Positions 15,850-23,184 of a DNA stretch of 64,000 nt are shown one piece after another. The stretch spans positions 186,001 through 250,000 of the forward strand of contig NZ_JAMXMY010000011.1 in assembly GCF_024055795.1 (NCBI RefSeq), read 5' to 3'. A program made the translations under genes and the position numbers. The number at the start of each line of letters is the position of its first letter. Position 1 is the stretch's first letter. This DNA comes from Actinoallomurus purpureus. GTDB lineage: Bacteria; Actinomycetota; Actinomycetes; Streptosporangiales; Streptosporangiaceae. The notes under the pieces are model-generated. The model was given only the letters and a program-made list of their open reading frames with translations. It had not been told where the DNA came from and ran no database searches.

Positions 15850-17214
15850 ATGGGCACAGCCACCCAGGTCGGCGCGGCCGTAGCGGTCCCCGGAGTTCGC
15901 GGCGTCCCCCTCGTCGCGCTGGCGAAGGACCCCTTCGGTTTCTGCATGAGGGCCGCGCGGGAGGGCGACGGCCTGGTACGGCTCGGCGCCGGGCCAGTCC
16001 GCGCCTACCTCGTCAGCCACCCGGACTACGTGCGCCACATCCTGGTCGGCAACGCGGCCAACTACGTCAAGGGCAGCATCATGGACGGCATCCGCCTCGC
16101 CCTCGGCAACGGCCTGTTCACCAGCGACGGCGACTTCTGGCGGCGGCAGCGGCGGCTCATGCAGCCCGCCTTCCACACCCGGCAGATCCAGCGGATGGCC
16201 GAGACCGTCGCCGAGACCGTACGCGCCTCCATGGCGAGCTGGGCCCCGGCGGTCGCGAACGGCACACCCGTCGACATGCTCCGCGAGTCCATCCGGATGA
16301 ACATCACGATCATCCTGGAGACCCTCTTCGGCACCACGGTGGACGAGGAACGCTCCGCCCGCCTGCTGGACCTGACCGATCAGGTGTTCGCGGGCATGAC
16401 CCGGCGGGTGTGGACGTTCTTCGTGCCGTCGTGGCTGCCGACCCCCGGCGCCGCGGCGTACCGGCGGTCGATCGAGGCGCTCGACCAGGAGATCCACGCT
16501 CTCATCGCCGCCCGCCGTGCGGCCCTCGCCGACGGCGACGCCTGGGAGGACCTCCTGAGCGCACTGATCCAGGCCGAGGACCCCGAGACCGGCGAGCGGA
16601 TGAGCGACCGCCAGCTCCGCGACGAGATCTTCACCATGTTCCTCGCGGGGTACGAGTCGACCGCCGGCGGCGTCACGTGGGCCTGGCATCTGCTGTCACA
16701 GCACCCCGAGGCCGCCGCCCGGCTGCGCGAGGAGGTCGACCGGGTTCTCGGCGGCCGGCCTCCGGCCTACGAGGACCTGCCCGCGCTGACGTACACCCGG
16801 CGGGTCGTCGACGAGACCTTCCGGCTCTACCCGGCGTTCCCGATGTACTTCCGTGGCTCCGTCGAGGACGACGTGGTCGGCCCGTACGCGATCCCCGGCG
16901 GCGCGAACATCATCATCAGCCCGTACGCCACCCACCACGACCCGCGCCACTGGGACGACCCGGAGACCTTCGACCCCGACCGCTTCGCCCCGGAGCGCTA
17001 CGACTCCCGCGCCCGCGAGGCGTACTACCCGTTCGGCAAGGGACAGCGCATGTGCATCGGCGAGCCGATGTCACTCACCATCGCCCAGCTCCTCATCGCG
17101 ACGATCGCCCAGGCGTACGACGTGCGCACCGCACCTGGCGTCCAGGTCACCGGCCGCTACGCGATGACCTACCAGCCCAAGAACGGCCTCCCGGTCATCC
17201 TGACCCGGCGCTGA
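15850..17214 (+). CDS. Cytochrome P450
   Basis: This 454-aa P450 shows the I-helix oxygen motif (FLAGYESTAGG), the K-helix ExxR (DETFRLYP) and the heme-binding loop FGKGQRMCIG with the Cys thiolate ligand. The WRRQRRLMQPAFHTRQI segment and overall layout resemble the long-chain or terpenoid-oxidising bacterial P450s related to the CYP4/CYP102 clade rather than the CYP125-like pair at 44-47 kb. No ferredoxin gene adjoins it, so it depends on electron partners encoded elsewhere. The start at 15850 is chosen from the AGGAGA site. Confidence 0.9.
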   Translation: MGTATQVGAAVAVPGVRGVPLVALAKDPFGFCMRAAREGDGLVRLGAGPVRAYLVSHPDYVRHILVGNAANYVKGSIMDGIRLALGNGLFTSDGDFWRRQRRLMQPAFHTRQIQRMAETVAETVRASMASWAPAVANGTPVDMLRESIRMNITIILETLFGTTVDEERSARLLDLTDQVFAGMTRRVWTFFVPSWLPTPGAAAYRRSIEALDQEIHALIAARRAALADGDAWEDLLSALIQAEDPETGERMSDRQLRDEIFTMFLAGYESTAGGVTWAWHLLSQHPEAAARLREEVDRVLGGRPPAYEDLPALTYTRRVVDETFRLYPAFPMYFRGSVEDDVVGPYAIPGGANIIISPYATHHDPRHWDDPETFDPDRFAPERYDSRAREAYYPFGKGQRMCIGEPMSLTIAQLLIATIAQAYDVRTAPGVQVTGRYAMTYQPKNGLPVILTRR

Positions 17215-17237
17215 TAGGCGAGGTCACGAACGCGCCG

Positions 17238-17906
17238 TCACCGATCGAAGACGGAGACGCGGGTCCGATGGTGGCGCGGCGTCTCGATCTCGTCGATCAC
17301 CGCCACGGCGAGGTCGGCGTACGACAGGCGCGACCCGGACGGCGGCACGGTCTCACCCCCGATCCGGTAGCGCCCCGTCCTGGCGCCCACGACCTCAAGT
17401 TGCGCGGGCGGGGTCAGCATCAGCCAGTCGACAGTCGTGTCCGCCTCACGGAGCCGGTCCAGGCCGGCGGTGTGCGCGGCCGCGAACGGCCGGATCTCGG
17501 CGGGGAACGCCGTCGGATCGTCCATCACCAGGCCGCCCTGGGAGGACCTCAGGTTGGCGAACAGGCCGATCGCGAGGAGACGAGACGCCCCGGTCTCGGC
17601 CAGTCCGCGCAGCAGGGCATCGGCGGCCTTGACGAAGAAGTCGGGGTCGAGATCGTCGAATCCCTGCTCCGGCCCGGAGAACGGACTCACCGCGTTCACC
17701 GCAGCGTCCTGACCTGCCGTGATCTCGGCGACCGCCCGTACGTCGGTGACGTCTCCCCGCACCACCCGCACGCCGCCCGACTCGAGATCGGCGTAGCGGC
17801 CCGGATCGCGCACGACCGCTGTGACCTGATGCCCCCGGTTCCGCGCCTCGGCCGTGATCGCGCGCCCCGCCCGGCCGCCCGCCCCGAAGATGACGATCCC
17901 GCTCAT
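17238..17906 (-). CDS. NAD(P)-binding Rossmann-fold oxidoreductase (NmrA-like)
   Basis: This 222-aa atypical short-chain dehydrogenase-like protein opens with the dinucleotide loop GIVIFGAGGRAGRAITAEA and continues with HQVTAVVRDPGRYADL and VRGDVTDVRAVAEI, as in NAD(P)H-binding protein families. No classical YxxxK is evident. Related proteins in this arrangement are often controlled by a divergent HxlR regulator, which is exactly the neighbour here. It may sense or detoxify redox-active compounds; the substrate is unknown. Confidence 0.83.
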   Translation of the reverse strand: MSGIVIFGAGGRAGRAITAEARNRGHQVTAVVRDPGRYADLESGGVRVVRGDVTDVRAVAEITAGQDAAVNAVSPFSGPEQGFDDLDPDFFVKAADALLRGLAETGASRLLAIGLFANLRSSQGGLVMDDPTAFPAEIRPFAAAHTAGLDRLREADTTVDWLMLTPPAQLEVVGARTGRYRIGGETVPPSGSRLSYADLAVAVIDEIETPRHHRTRVSVFDR

Positions 17907-17953
17907 GCCCGCACTCCCGTTCCGGCCGCGCATCTCGCCGCCGAAACAGGACG

Positions 17954-17968
17954 GTATCCACGGGATAC
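17954..17968. promoter_or_regulatory. Likely HxlR operator (GTATCC-ACG-GGATAC)
   Basis: A perfect 6-bp inverted repeat with a 3-bp centre lies between the oxidoreductase and the divergent HxlR gene. A related GATACCGGGAT follows at about 17981. Redox-responsive HxlR regulators usually bind such palindromes in the shared promoter. Confidence 0.6.
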
Positions 17969-18005
17969 TGGTTACCTCAACGATACCGGGATAGGGTCCG
18001 GGGCC

Positions 18006-18404
18006 ATGGTGGAGCCGCTGGACCCGGAGATGTTCGACCCCGTCTGCCCGTCGAGCGCCATGCCGATCCAGATCGGCGACAAGTGGACCGCGATGGTCGT
18101 GATCTGCCTCGAAGGCGGCCCGCGGCGGTTCACCGAGTTGCGGGTCCCGTTGCGCGGCATCACCCCGAAGGTGCTCACTCAGACCCTGCGGGCGATGGAA
18201 CGCGACGGCCTGGTCACCCGCACCGCATACGACGAGAACCCTCCGCGCGTCGAGTACGAGCTGACCACGCTGGGCCGCAGCCTGCTGACCTTGATCGACG
18301 CCGCCCGCAGCTGGAGCAGGGATCACCTCCCCACCCTGCTCGAAGCCCGCCGAGCCCACGAGTCAACCCCGCGCCCGGCCCTTCTTCAACGACCCGCGCC
18401 GTGA
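18006..18404 (+). CDS. HxlR-family transcriptional regulator
   Basis: This 132-aa winged-helix protein has the HxlR pattern CPSSAMPIQIGDKWTAMVV, RRFTELRVPLRGITPKVLTQ, LRAMERDGLVTRTAY and VEYELTTLGRSLL. The first Cys (residue 14) sits at the N-terminal redox position of the family. It is divergent from the NAD(P)-binding oxidoreductase and separated from it by about 100 bp with a clear palindrome, so it likely controls that gene. Confidence 0.9.
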   Translation: MVEPLDPEMFDPVCPSSAMPIQIGDKWTAMVVICLEGGPRRFTELRVPLRGITPKVLTQTLRAMERDGLVTRTAYDENPPRVEYELTTLGRSLLTLIDAARSWSRDHLPTLLEARRAHESTPRPALLQRPAP

Positions 18405-18421
18405 AGGCACAGCCCGGCGTC

Positions 18422-18529
18422 CTACGAAGAGACCACCCGCATCGACGCGAACACGGCCACCTCGACGCAGTCGCCGCCGTTTCCCTCGCTGCGGCTACTC
18501 TTCCGCCAGGCCATATCTGCGATGTCCAT
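18422..18529 (-). CDS. Truncated DUF397 protein, second copy (35 aa)
   Basis: The ATG at 18529 opens MDIADMAWRKSSRSEGNGGD, then CVEVAV, and stops at 18422. WRKSSRSxGNGGxCVE is the DUF397 N-terminal signature. A normal DUF397 of about 60 aa continues with a VRDSK…G…VF segment, which is missing here. It lies 23 bp downstream of a near-identical truncated copy (18553-18648), indicating tandem duplication. It may be a decayed remnant or a minimal partner. Confidence 0.5.
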   Translation of the reverse strand: MDIADMAWRKSSRSEGNGGDCVEVAVFASMRVVSS

Positions 18530-18552
18530 AACGCATCCAAATAGGTTTTCGG

Positions 18553-18648
18553 TCAGTCCACAGAGTGGAACTCGACGACCGTGATCTCGACGCAGTGGCC
18601 ACCGTTTCCCTCACTGCGGCTGCTCTTTCGCCAGATGGTGTCCGTCAT
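18553..18648 (-). CDS. Truncated DUF397 protein, first copy (31 aa)
   Basis: It starts with an ATG overlapping the stop of the XRE gene (ATGA). The product begins MTDTIWRKSSRSEGNGGHCV and ends EFHSVD. The DUF397 N-terminal motif is intact but the C-terminal half is absent. The translational coupling to an Scr1-type regulator is what a functional DUF397 partner shows, so the truncation may be recent or tolerated. Confidence 0.6.
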   Translation of the reverse strand: MTDTIWRKSSRSEGNGGHCVEITVVEFHSVD

Positions 18649-19433
18649 GTCCACTGTTCCTCCAGAATCCGGCGGATCAAGTCGCGCGACATCTCGACAG
18701 GGAGGGCTCGCGACCGGATTTCGTCGTACGCCTCTGAGAGTAGGCGAATATCGTCTGATTCGCTCGTCGTGATTCCGCGCATGGCCGTCGCCACATACGC
18801 CACCTCGCTGCGGTCCGGAAGAGTCGCCAAGCCGAACGCCCCGGCGGTGTCGGCGGGGTGGAGCGGGCCAGGGACGATCTGCAGGGAGACGCGTGAGAAC
18901 GAGAGTGCGAGAAGGTGCTCGAGTTGTCCGCGCATGACGTCGCGGTCACCTACCTCGTTGCGCAGCACGCTCTCGGCCAGTAGCACGGACAGGCGGGGCG
19001 GCGGCGGGTCATCTCGCGAGAGAAGCGCCTGGCGCCCCAAGCGTGCCGCCGTGGCGGCCTTGTCACCACCCAGCAGGGCTGAGGCGTACTCCTCCGTCTG
19101 CAGCAGGCCGTCGACGACCAGGCACTGGTACGACTTGAGAAAGTCGGCATCGGTCTCGACCTTCGGCCAGTCGAACCAGACGGGGAAGGCCGCGTCGAGG
19201 ACGAGTTCGTCCCAGAGCGAGGGCAGCGCGCCCTTCGTGTCGAACAGCTCGTCGAGCTTGACGGCGATAGACCGATCGCAGCGCGTCTCACCGCGCTCGA
19301 TCTTGCCGATATGCGAGCCGCAGATGGGGATCTTCTCCCCGAGCTGATCCTGCGACAGGCCGGTGGCGCAGCGATATCCCCGCACCACCGATCCGAATAC
19401 CTTGAGCGTTCCCGGTCGTTCCTTTCCGGCCAC
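18645..19433 (-). CDS. Scr1-type XRE regulator with DUF5753 domain
   Basis: The protein is 262 aa from the GTG at 19433, chosen because GAGGAG stands 8 bases before it; GTG codons at 19442 and 19439 are alternatives. The N-terminal helix-turn-helix (ATGLSQDQLGEKIPICGSHI) is followed by the DUF5753 domain (QCLVVDGLLQTEEYASALL, LQIVPGPLHPADTAGAFGLA). In Streptomyces such regulators act with small DUF397 proteins and often with an ATPase-fold anti-sigma-like neighbour; both kinds of neighbour are present here. Confidence 0.88.
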   Translation of the reverse strand: MAGKERPGTLKVFGSVVRGYRCATGLSQDQLGEKIPICGSHIGKIERGETRCDRSIAVKLDELFDTKGALPSLWDELVLDAAFPVWFDWPKVETDADFLKSYQCLVVDGLLQTEEYASALLGGDKAATAARLGRQALLSRDDPPPPRLSVLLAESVLRNEVGDRDVMRGQLEHLLALSFSRVSLQIVPGPLHPADTAGAFGLATLPDRSEVAYVATAMRGITTSESDDIRLLSEAYDEIRSRALPVEMSRDLIRRILEEQWT

Positions 19434-19598
19434 CGTCACCACTCCTCACCCGTCTCGCGACTCTTCACGACTCGCGTCGCCGAAGTCGGCGTGTTCACCC
19501 CTGGATCCGCCAGTCGTCACCAACCGCGTTGATGTCCACGGACCATGTCACCACAGGTCATCGCGCGAATGCAGCGAGTTTCGGCGAAAGGACGTTCG

Positions 19599-20018
19599 AT
19601 GGACACGGCGAATCCGGAGAAATGGACTCCACCCCCACGACTCACCCTTGATTTGCACGCATGCGCCGAGAATGTCTACTTGGTGCGTAACCTCGTCGAT
19701 CAGGCCGCCGAGTCGTGGGGCCTGTCCAGCGACGTCCGCCATCTCGGCCGGCTGATCCTCACCGAGCTCACGACGAACGCCTGCCGGCTCTATCCGGGCA
19801 AGGTCATCCTCACGTGGGTCGCCACCCCGCGATACGGCGTCGGCGAGGTCGGCGTGTGGGACCCCGACGGCGTCAACCTGCCCCGGATCGTCGACGCCGA
19901 CGAGGCCGCCGAGACGGGGCGCGGCCTGTTCCTCATCAACGAGCTCACCGGCGGCCGGCTCGGCTGGCACCCCTCCCAGCGAGCCGGAAAGGTGGTGTGG
20001 GCCCGCTTCGGACCTTGA
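19599..20018 (+). CDS. HATPase_c anti-sigma-factor-like ATP-binding protein
   Basis: This 139-aa RsbW/SpoIIAB-like domain has the N-box ILTELTTNACRLYP, the G1 box VGVWDPDG and the G2 region ETGRGLFLINEL. The ATG at 19599 follows GAAAGGA; the frame is open to 19545. It is divergent from the Scr1-type regulator, the same gene pairing as at 40.6-42.4 kb. Such proteins often act as sigma-factor or partner-switch kinases, but the partner is unknown. The 89-bp repeat begins 17 bp after its stop. Confidence 0.82.
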   Translation: MDTANPEKWTPPPRLTLDLHACAENVYLVRNLVDQAAESWGLSSDVRHLGRLILTELTTNACRLYPGKVILTWVATPRYGVGEVGVWDPDGVNLPRIVDADEAAETGRGLFLINELTGGRLGWHPSQRAGKVVWARFGP

Positions 20019-20034
20019 TCCGACGATGGGTGGC

Positions 20035-20123
20035 GTACGAAATGCTCGGTGAAGGCGCTCGTCAGGCGCTCCGGAGTCCCGGTATGGCCGCTTCGCGGCG
20101 ACGTTCACCGAGCATTGTGTACG
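20035..20123. repeat. 89-bp hairpin-forming dispersed repeat, copy A
   Basis: The ends are inverted repeats: AATGCTCGGTGAA near the left end and TTCACCGAGCATT near the right. The centre carries an inner hairpin (GCCGCTTCGCGGC). Copies B (22878-22966) and C (26308-26396) have the same length and arrangement. It starts 17 bp downstream of a stop codon. It may be a REP/MITE-like element that acts as terminator or mRNA-end stabiliser. Confidence 0.75.
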
Positions 20124-20151
20124 GGCCGGGGAGCTCTGGGCCCCGCCTTGA

Positions 20152-20400
20152 TCACACGGCTGCGCCGGGACCTGGCAGGACGTCGACGTCGCCTGCGTGC
20201 ATCCGCTCGCCACAGTGGGCGCAGCGCAGGTCGACACCGCTGATCTCACCGCACGCGTGATGGCGGTAGAGCACTAGCTCGGCCCCCTTCGCCGTCAGGT
20301 GGTACTCATAGCGCGGCCGCCCGTCGTAGGGATGGCGCTCGAGCACGCCCTGGTCGACGAGGTGGTAAACCGGCGGCCCTACTCGCGCGGCGAGGAGCGG
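20152..20400 (-). pseudogene. Decayed HxlR-family regulator
   Basis: The minus strand encodes GVLERHPYDGRPRYEYHLTA, then KGAELVLYRHHACGEISG and LRCAHCGERMHAGDVDV up to a stop at 20152. This matches the C-terminal half of long HxlR regulators (RPYxxRPRYEYRLTxKG… CPHCGExLxARDV). The stretch normally between KGxDL and the RHxxCG segment, which forms the LLALxQWGDRY helix, is missing, and the N-terminal winged helix cannot be found upstream. This is therefore a fragment with an internal deletion. Confidence 0.65.
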
Positions 20401-20543
20401 GTCGTCGCGCTCATCGCGCCCGATCGACAGAGCATGGGCTGAGACGCCTCGGCGATGGCCGGGCCGACGGTTGCCCGCACCGCCGACAGGGTTCGCGCGA
20501 AAATCGGTTGACGGCCTGCGAACCAGGGCGGTCTTGTTTGCGG

Positions 20544-21431
20544 ATGGGCAAGATGCACGCCGATGAGGTGGACACCGGCACAGACCTCGTCGAGCAGCTG
20601 ATCCGCGGGCAGTTTCCGCAGTGGGCGGACCTGCCGGTCGAGCGACTCGCCTCCGGGGGAACAGTCAACGCCGTCTACCGGGTCGGTGATGCCCTGACCG
20701 CCCGGCTCCCCCTCGCCACGGATGGCGTGGAGACCGTGGAGTGGGAGCAGCGGTGGCTGCCGAGGCTGGCGCCCGCGCTGCCGGTGACGATTCCGACGGT
20801 GGTCGGGCGCGGTGAACCCGCCGGGGGATACCCGTGGACCTGGTCGGTGCACCGGTGGATCGACGGCGAGTGCCCGGTCGAGGCCCGAGTCGCCGAACCC
20901 GAGATTCTGGCCCGTGACCTGGCGGGTTTCATCACGGCATTGCGGAAGGTGGACGTCGACGGCGCCCCCATCGCCTACCGCGGGGGTCCGCTGGCGACCG
21001 TTGACGCGCAGACCCGTGCCACGATCGCGGAGCTGAGCGACACCGACGAGCCCTTCGACGCCGAGGCGGCCCTGGCGGTCTGGGAGCAGTCATTGGCCGC
21101 ACCGCCCTGGACCGGCCCACCGTGCTGGCTGCACTCCGACCTCATGCCGAGCAACCTGCTCCTCGCCGGTGGAAGACTCACCGGGGTCCTCGACTTCCCC
21201 ACCGCCGGGGTCGGTGACCCCGCCTGCGACCTGATCGTCGCGTGGAACCTGCTGCCCGGCTCATGCAGAGACGCATTCCAGGACGCCGTGGACGTCGACG
21301 ATGCGACCTGGTCGCGCGGTCGCGGCTGGGCCCTGTCCATGGCCGTCGGCCAGCTCCCGTACTACCGGAGCACCAACCCGATCATCTCCGCCAACGCCCG
21401 CCACGTCATCCGCGAGCTCCTCGCCGCATGA
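20544..21431 (+). CDS. Aminoglycoside-phosphotransferase-family kinase
   Basis: This 295-aa APH-fold protein carries the catalytic Brenner loop WLHSDLMPSNLLL (His197, Asp199, Asn204), GVLDFPTAGVGDPACDL as the DFG-like metal site, and an N-terminal nucleotide-binding sheet (RLASGGTVNAVYRV, ARLPLA). Family members phosphorylate aminoglycosides, macrolides, sugars or homoserine-like metabolites; nothing here fixes the substrate. A second ATG at 20553 is possible. The gene appears monocistronic. Confidence 0.83.
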   Translation: MGKMHADEVDTGTDLVEQLIRGQFPQWADLPVERLASGGTVNAVYRVGDALTARLPLATDGVETVEWEQRWLPRLAPALPVTIPTVVGRGEPAGGYPWTWSVHRWIDGECPVEARVAEPEILARDLAGFITALRKVDVDGAPIAYRGGPLATVDAQTRATIAELSDTDEPFDAEAALAVWEQSLAAPPWTGPPCWLHSDLMPSNLLLAGGRLTGVLDFPTAGVGDPACDLIVAWNLLPGSCRDAFQDAVDVDDATWSRGRGWALSMAVGQLPYYRSTNPIISANARHVIRELLAA

Positions 21432-21453
21432 AGCAAAGCCGGCGCAGTGGGTG

Positions 21454-22239
21454 TCAGCCCGCGGCGCGTCGGCGGTGTGCCCGCTGCCGGCAGGCGGAGC
21501 CGCAGTACCGCGCGCGCCGTCCGGTGCGCGCGGTCCGGATGGGCTCGCCGCACTCCGCACACCGGGTCGGCTCAAGGTCGGGCGTCGGTACCGGGACGAC
21601 CGCCGACCGACTTTCGTAACGCTCAGGTGTAGATTCCGTTACGGCGGGCAGTGAACGCCGGGCATCCCGAGCGGGCCTGAGCCCGTCGCACACGAGGGCG
21701 GTGGCGCGCCCGGCCGAGCCTCCCGCGTCGCGTTCCATGCTCACGCAGCCCAGCGCGAGACGCTGCACGTCGTCGACGGTGACGTCGGCCCGTACGGCGC
21801 CGGCCCGCTGGGCCTGTTCGAGGAGCGTCCCGAACGCCGACCGGTAGCGCTCCCGGAGTTCCGGCGCCACCTTCACGCTGTACCCCGAACCCGCCATCAG
21901 CGCCTCGCACAGCGCCTTGTTGAGCGCGGTGCGCTCGACGACCAGCGCGAACACGTCGAAGAAGGCGGCCCCCGGGTCGTCCACGGCGGCCAGTGCGCTC
22001 GTTTCGTCGACGAGCCCGCCGATCCGGTCGATCACGACCGCCTCGAAGAGCGTCTCCTTGCTCGCGAAATGGCGGTAGATCGTGCCCGGCCCGACTCCCG
22101 CCCGGCGGGCGATCTCGTCGAGCGGCACGGACAGCCCGTCGGCCGCGAACGCCTCCTGCGCGGCCCGCAGCACCCTTGCGCGGTTGCGCCGTGCGTCCGC
22201 GCGCGGCGGCGCGGTCGTACGGCCGGTGGCTCCGGACAC
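21454..22239 (-). CDS. TetR regulator with C-terminal Cys-rich zinc ribbon
   Basis: This 261-aa protein has a normal TetR DNA-binding domain (RVLRAAQEAFAADGLSVPLD, ARRAGVGPGTIYRHFASKET) and ligand domain. After a Pro-rich linker it ends in a short CAECGEPIRTARTGRRARYC, then GSACRQRAHRRR module. The four cysteines (CxxC…CxxxC) and basic tail look like a zinc-binding nucleic-acid module, which is unusual but not unique in TetR proteins of actinomycetes. The GTG at 22239 follows GAGGGGAG. It is divergent from the SnoaL-like gene it probably controls. Confidence 0.85.
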   Translation of the reverse strand: MSGATGRTTAPPRADARRNRARVLRAAQEAFAADGLSVPLDEIARRAGVGPGTIYRHFASKETLFEAVVIDRIGGLVDETSALAAVDDPGAAFFDVFALVVERTALNKALCEALMAGSGYSVKVAPELRERYRSAFGTLLEQAQRAGAVRADVTVDDVQRLALGCVSMERDAGGSAGRATALVCDGLRPARDARRSLPAVTESTPERYESRSAVVPVPTPDLEPTRCAECGEPIRTARTGRRARYCGSACRQRAHRRRAAG

Positions 22240-22273
22240 GCTCTCCCCTCTCCCGCGACACGGCGGACGCCAT

Positions 22274-22341
22274 TGACAAGCGGAGCGCTCGTTCCGTAAC
22301 GTCAAAACCGGGTTGATCGTTCCGATTCTACGGGACCTCGC
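22274..22341. promoter_or_regulatory. Divergent TetR/SnoaL promoter region
   Basis: A consensus TTGACA (22274-22279) is followed by GGAGCGCTCGTTCC, an imperfect palindrome, and by two TCGTTCCG repeats (about 22289 and 22318). These lie between the TetR gene and the SnoaL-like gene and are candidate operator elements. Confidence 0.45.
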
Positions 22342-22413
22342 CCTGCCTTCAGGGCCGCCGTCCGTGTTCCCCGGAGACCGCTCGCGCCTCCCCCGATTCT
22401 GTTGGAGTCATCC

Positions 22414-22854
22414 ATGACCGGACAAGTCATCGCCTCGCCCCGCGAGGTCGTCGCACGCTTCATCCGCGCCGCCGCCGCCAACGCGTGGGACGAGGTGGCC
22501 GACCTGTACGCGCCCGACGCCGTCATCGAGCTTCCGTTCGCCCCACCGGGGGTCCCCGGCCGGTTCGAGGGACGCGAGGGCCACCGCACCCGGTTCAAGG
22601 CCGTCGCCCCCGCGCGACGCTTCACCAAGGTCGACCCGCTGGTGCTGCGCGAGACGGATGACCCCGAGGTGGTCGTCACCGAGTACACCCTTCACGGCAC
22701 GATGACGCGGTCCGGCCGGCCGTTCGCCTTCTCGTACGTCATGGTGGTCCGGGTCAGGGACGGCCTGATCGTCCACTCACGCGACTACGGCGACAACCTC
22801 GCCGGCGCGGAGTTCCGCGAAGAGATCACCGAGGTCCTGGGCACCGTCCGCTGA
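22414..22854 (+). CDS. SnoaL-like / NTF2-fold protein
   Basis: This 146-aa protein has the cone-shaped alpha+beta fold pattern of the SnoaL/NTF2 group: EVVARFIRAAAANAWDEVAD, LYAPDAVIELPFAPPGVPG, VVVTEYTLHGTMTRSGRPF and VMVVRVRDGLIVHSRDYGDN. Members are small enzymes (cyclases, hydrolases, isomerases) or binding proteins. The ATG at 22414 follows TTGGAG. It is divergent from the zinc-ribbon TetR, whose ligand may be its substrate. Repeat copy B begins 24 bp after its stop. Confidence 0.8.
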   Translation: MTGQVIASPREVVARFIRAAAANAWDEVADLYAPDAVIELPFAPPGVPGRFEGREGHRTRFKAVAPARRFTKVDPLVLRETDDPEVVVTEYTLHGTMTRSGRPFAFSYVMVVRVRDGLIVHSRDYGDNLAGAEFREEITEVLGTVR

Positions 22855-22877
22855 TCCGACCGCGGTGAGCGGGAGCA

Positions 22878-22966
22878 CGCGCAACGCTCGGTGAAAGCCC
22901 CCGGAGGCCCTTGATCGCGTCCGCAATGAGCCGCTTTGCGGCGGCGTTCACCGAGCATTGCGCCCG
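22878..22966. repeat. 89-bp hairpin-forming dispersed repeat, copy B
   Basis: AACGCTCGGTGAA near the left end pairs with TTCACCGAGCATT near the right; the inner hairpin is GCCGCTTTGCGGC. It lacks the terminal GTAC seen in copies A and C. It lies 24 bp downstream of the SnoaL-like gene. Confidence 0.75.
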
Positions 22967-22982
22967 CACCGTCCCAGGGCCG

Positions 22983-23065
22983 CGTCGGCTCGGGCGAACG
23001 CCACGTTGGCTTGGGCGAACGCCGCGTCGGCCCGGACACCGCATCGGCCGACCCGGACACCGGGT
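22983..23065. repeat. Degenerate ~21-bp tandem repeats
   Basis: Two clear units (about 22983-23003 and 23004-23024) sharing GGGCGAACGCC are followed by two diverged units containing CCCGGACACCG. They lie in the noncoding stretch before the DUF6745 gene and right after repeat copy B. Confidence 0.6.
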
Positions 23066-23184
23066 CGGCCGTGGCGGCTGAGCGCTCGCGCCGGCCAGCG
23101 GGCGTTCGGCGGTGGACAGGGGCACGGTCGATCTGTCACCCTCTCCGACATGATCGTTGGAAAGGACGACGCCACCTTCATCTG

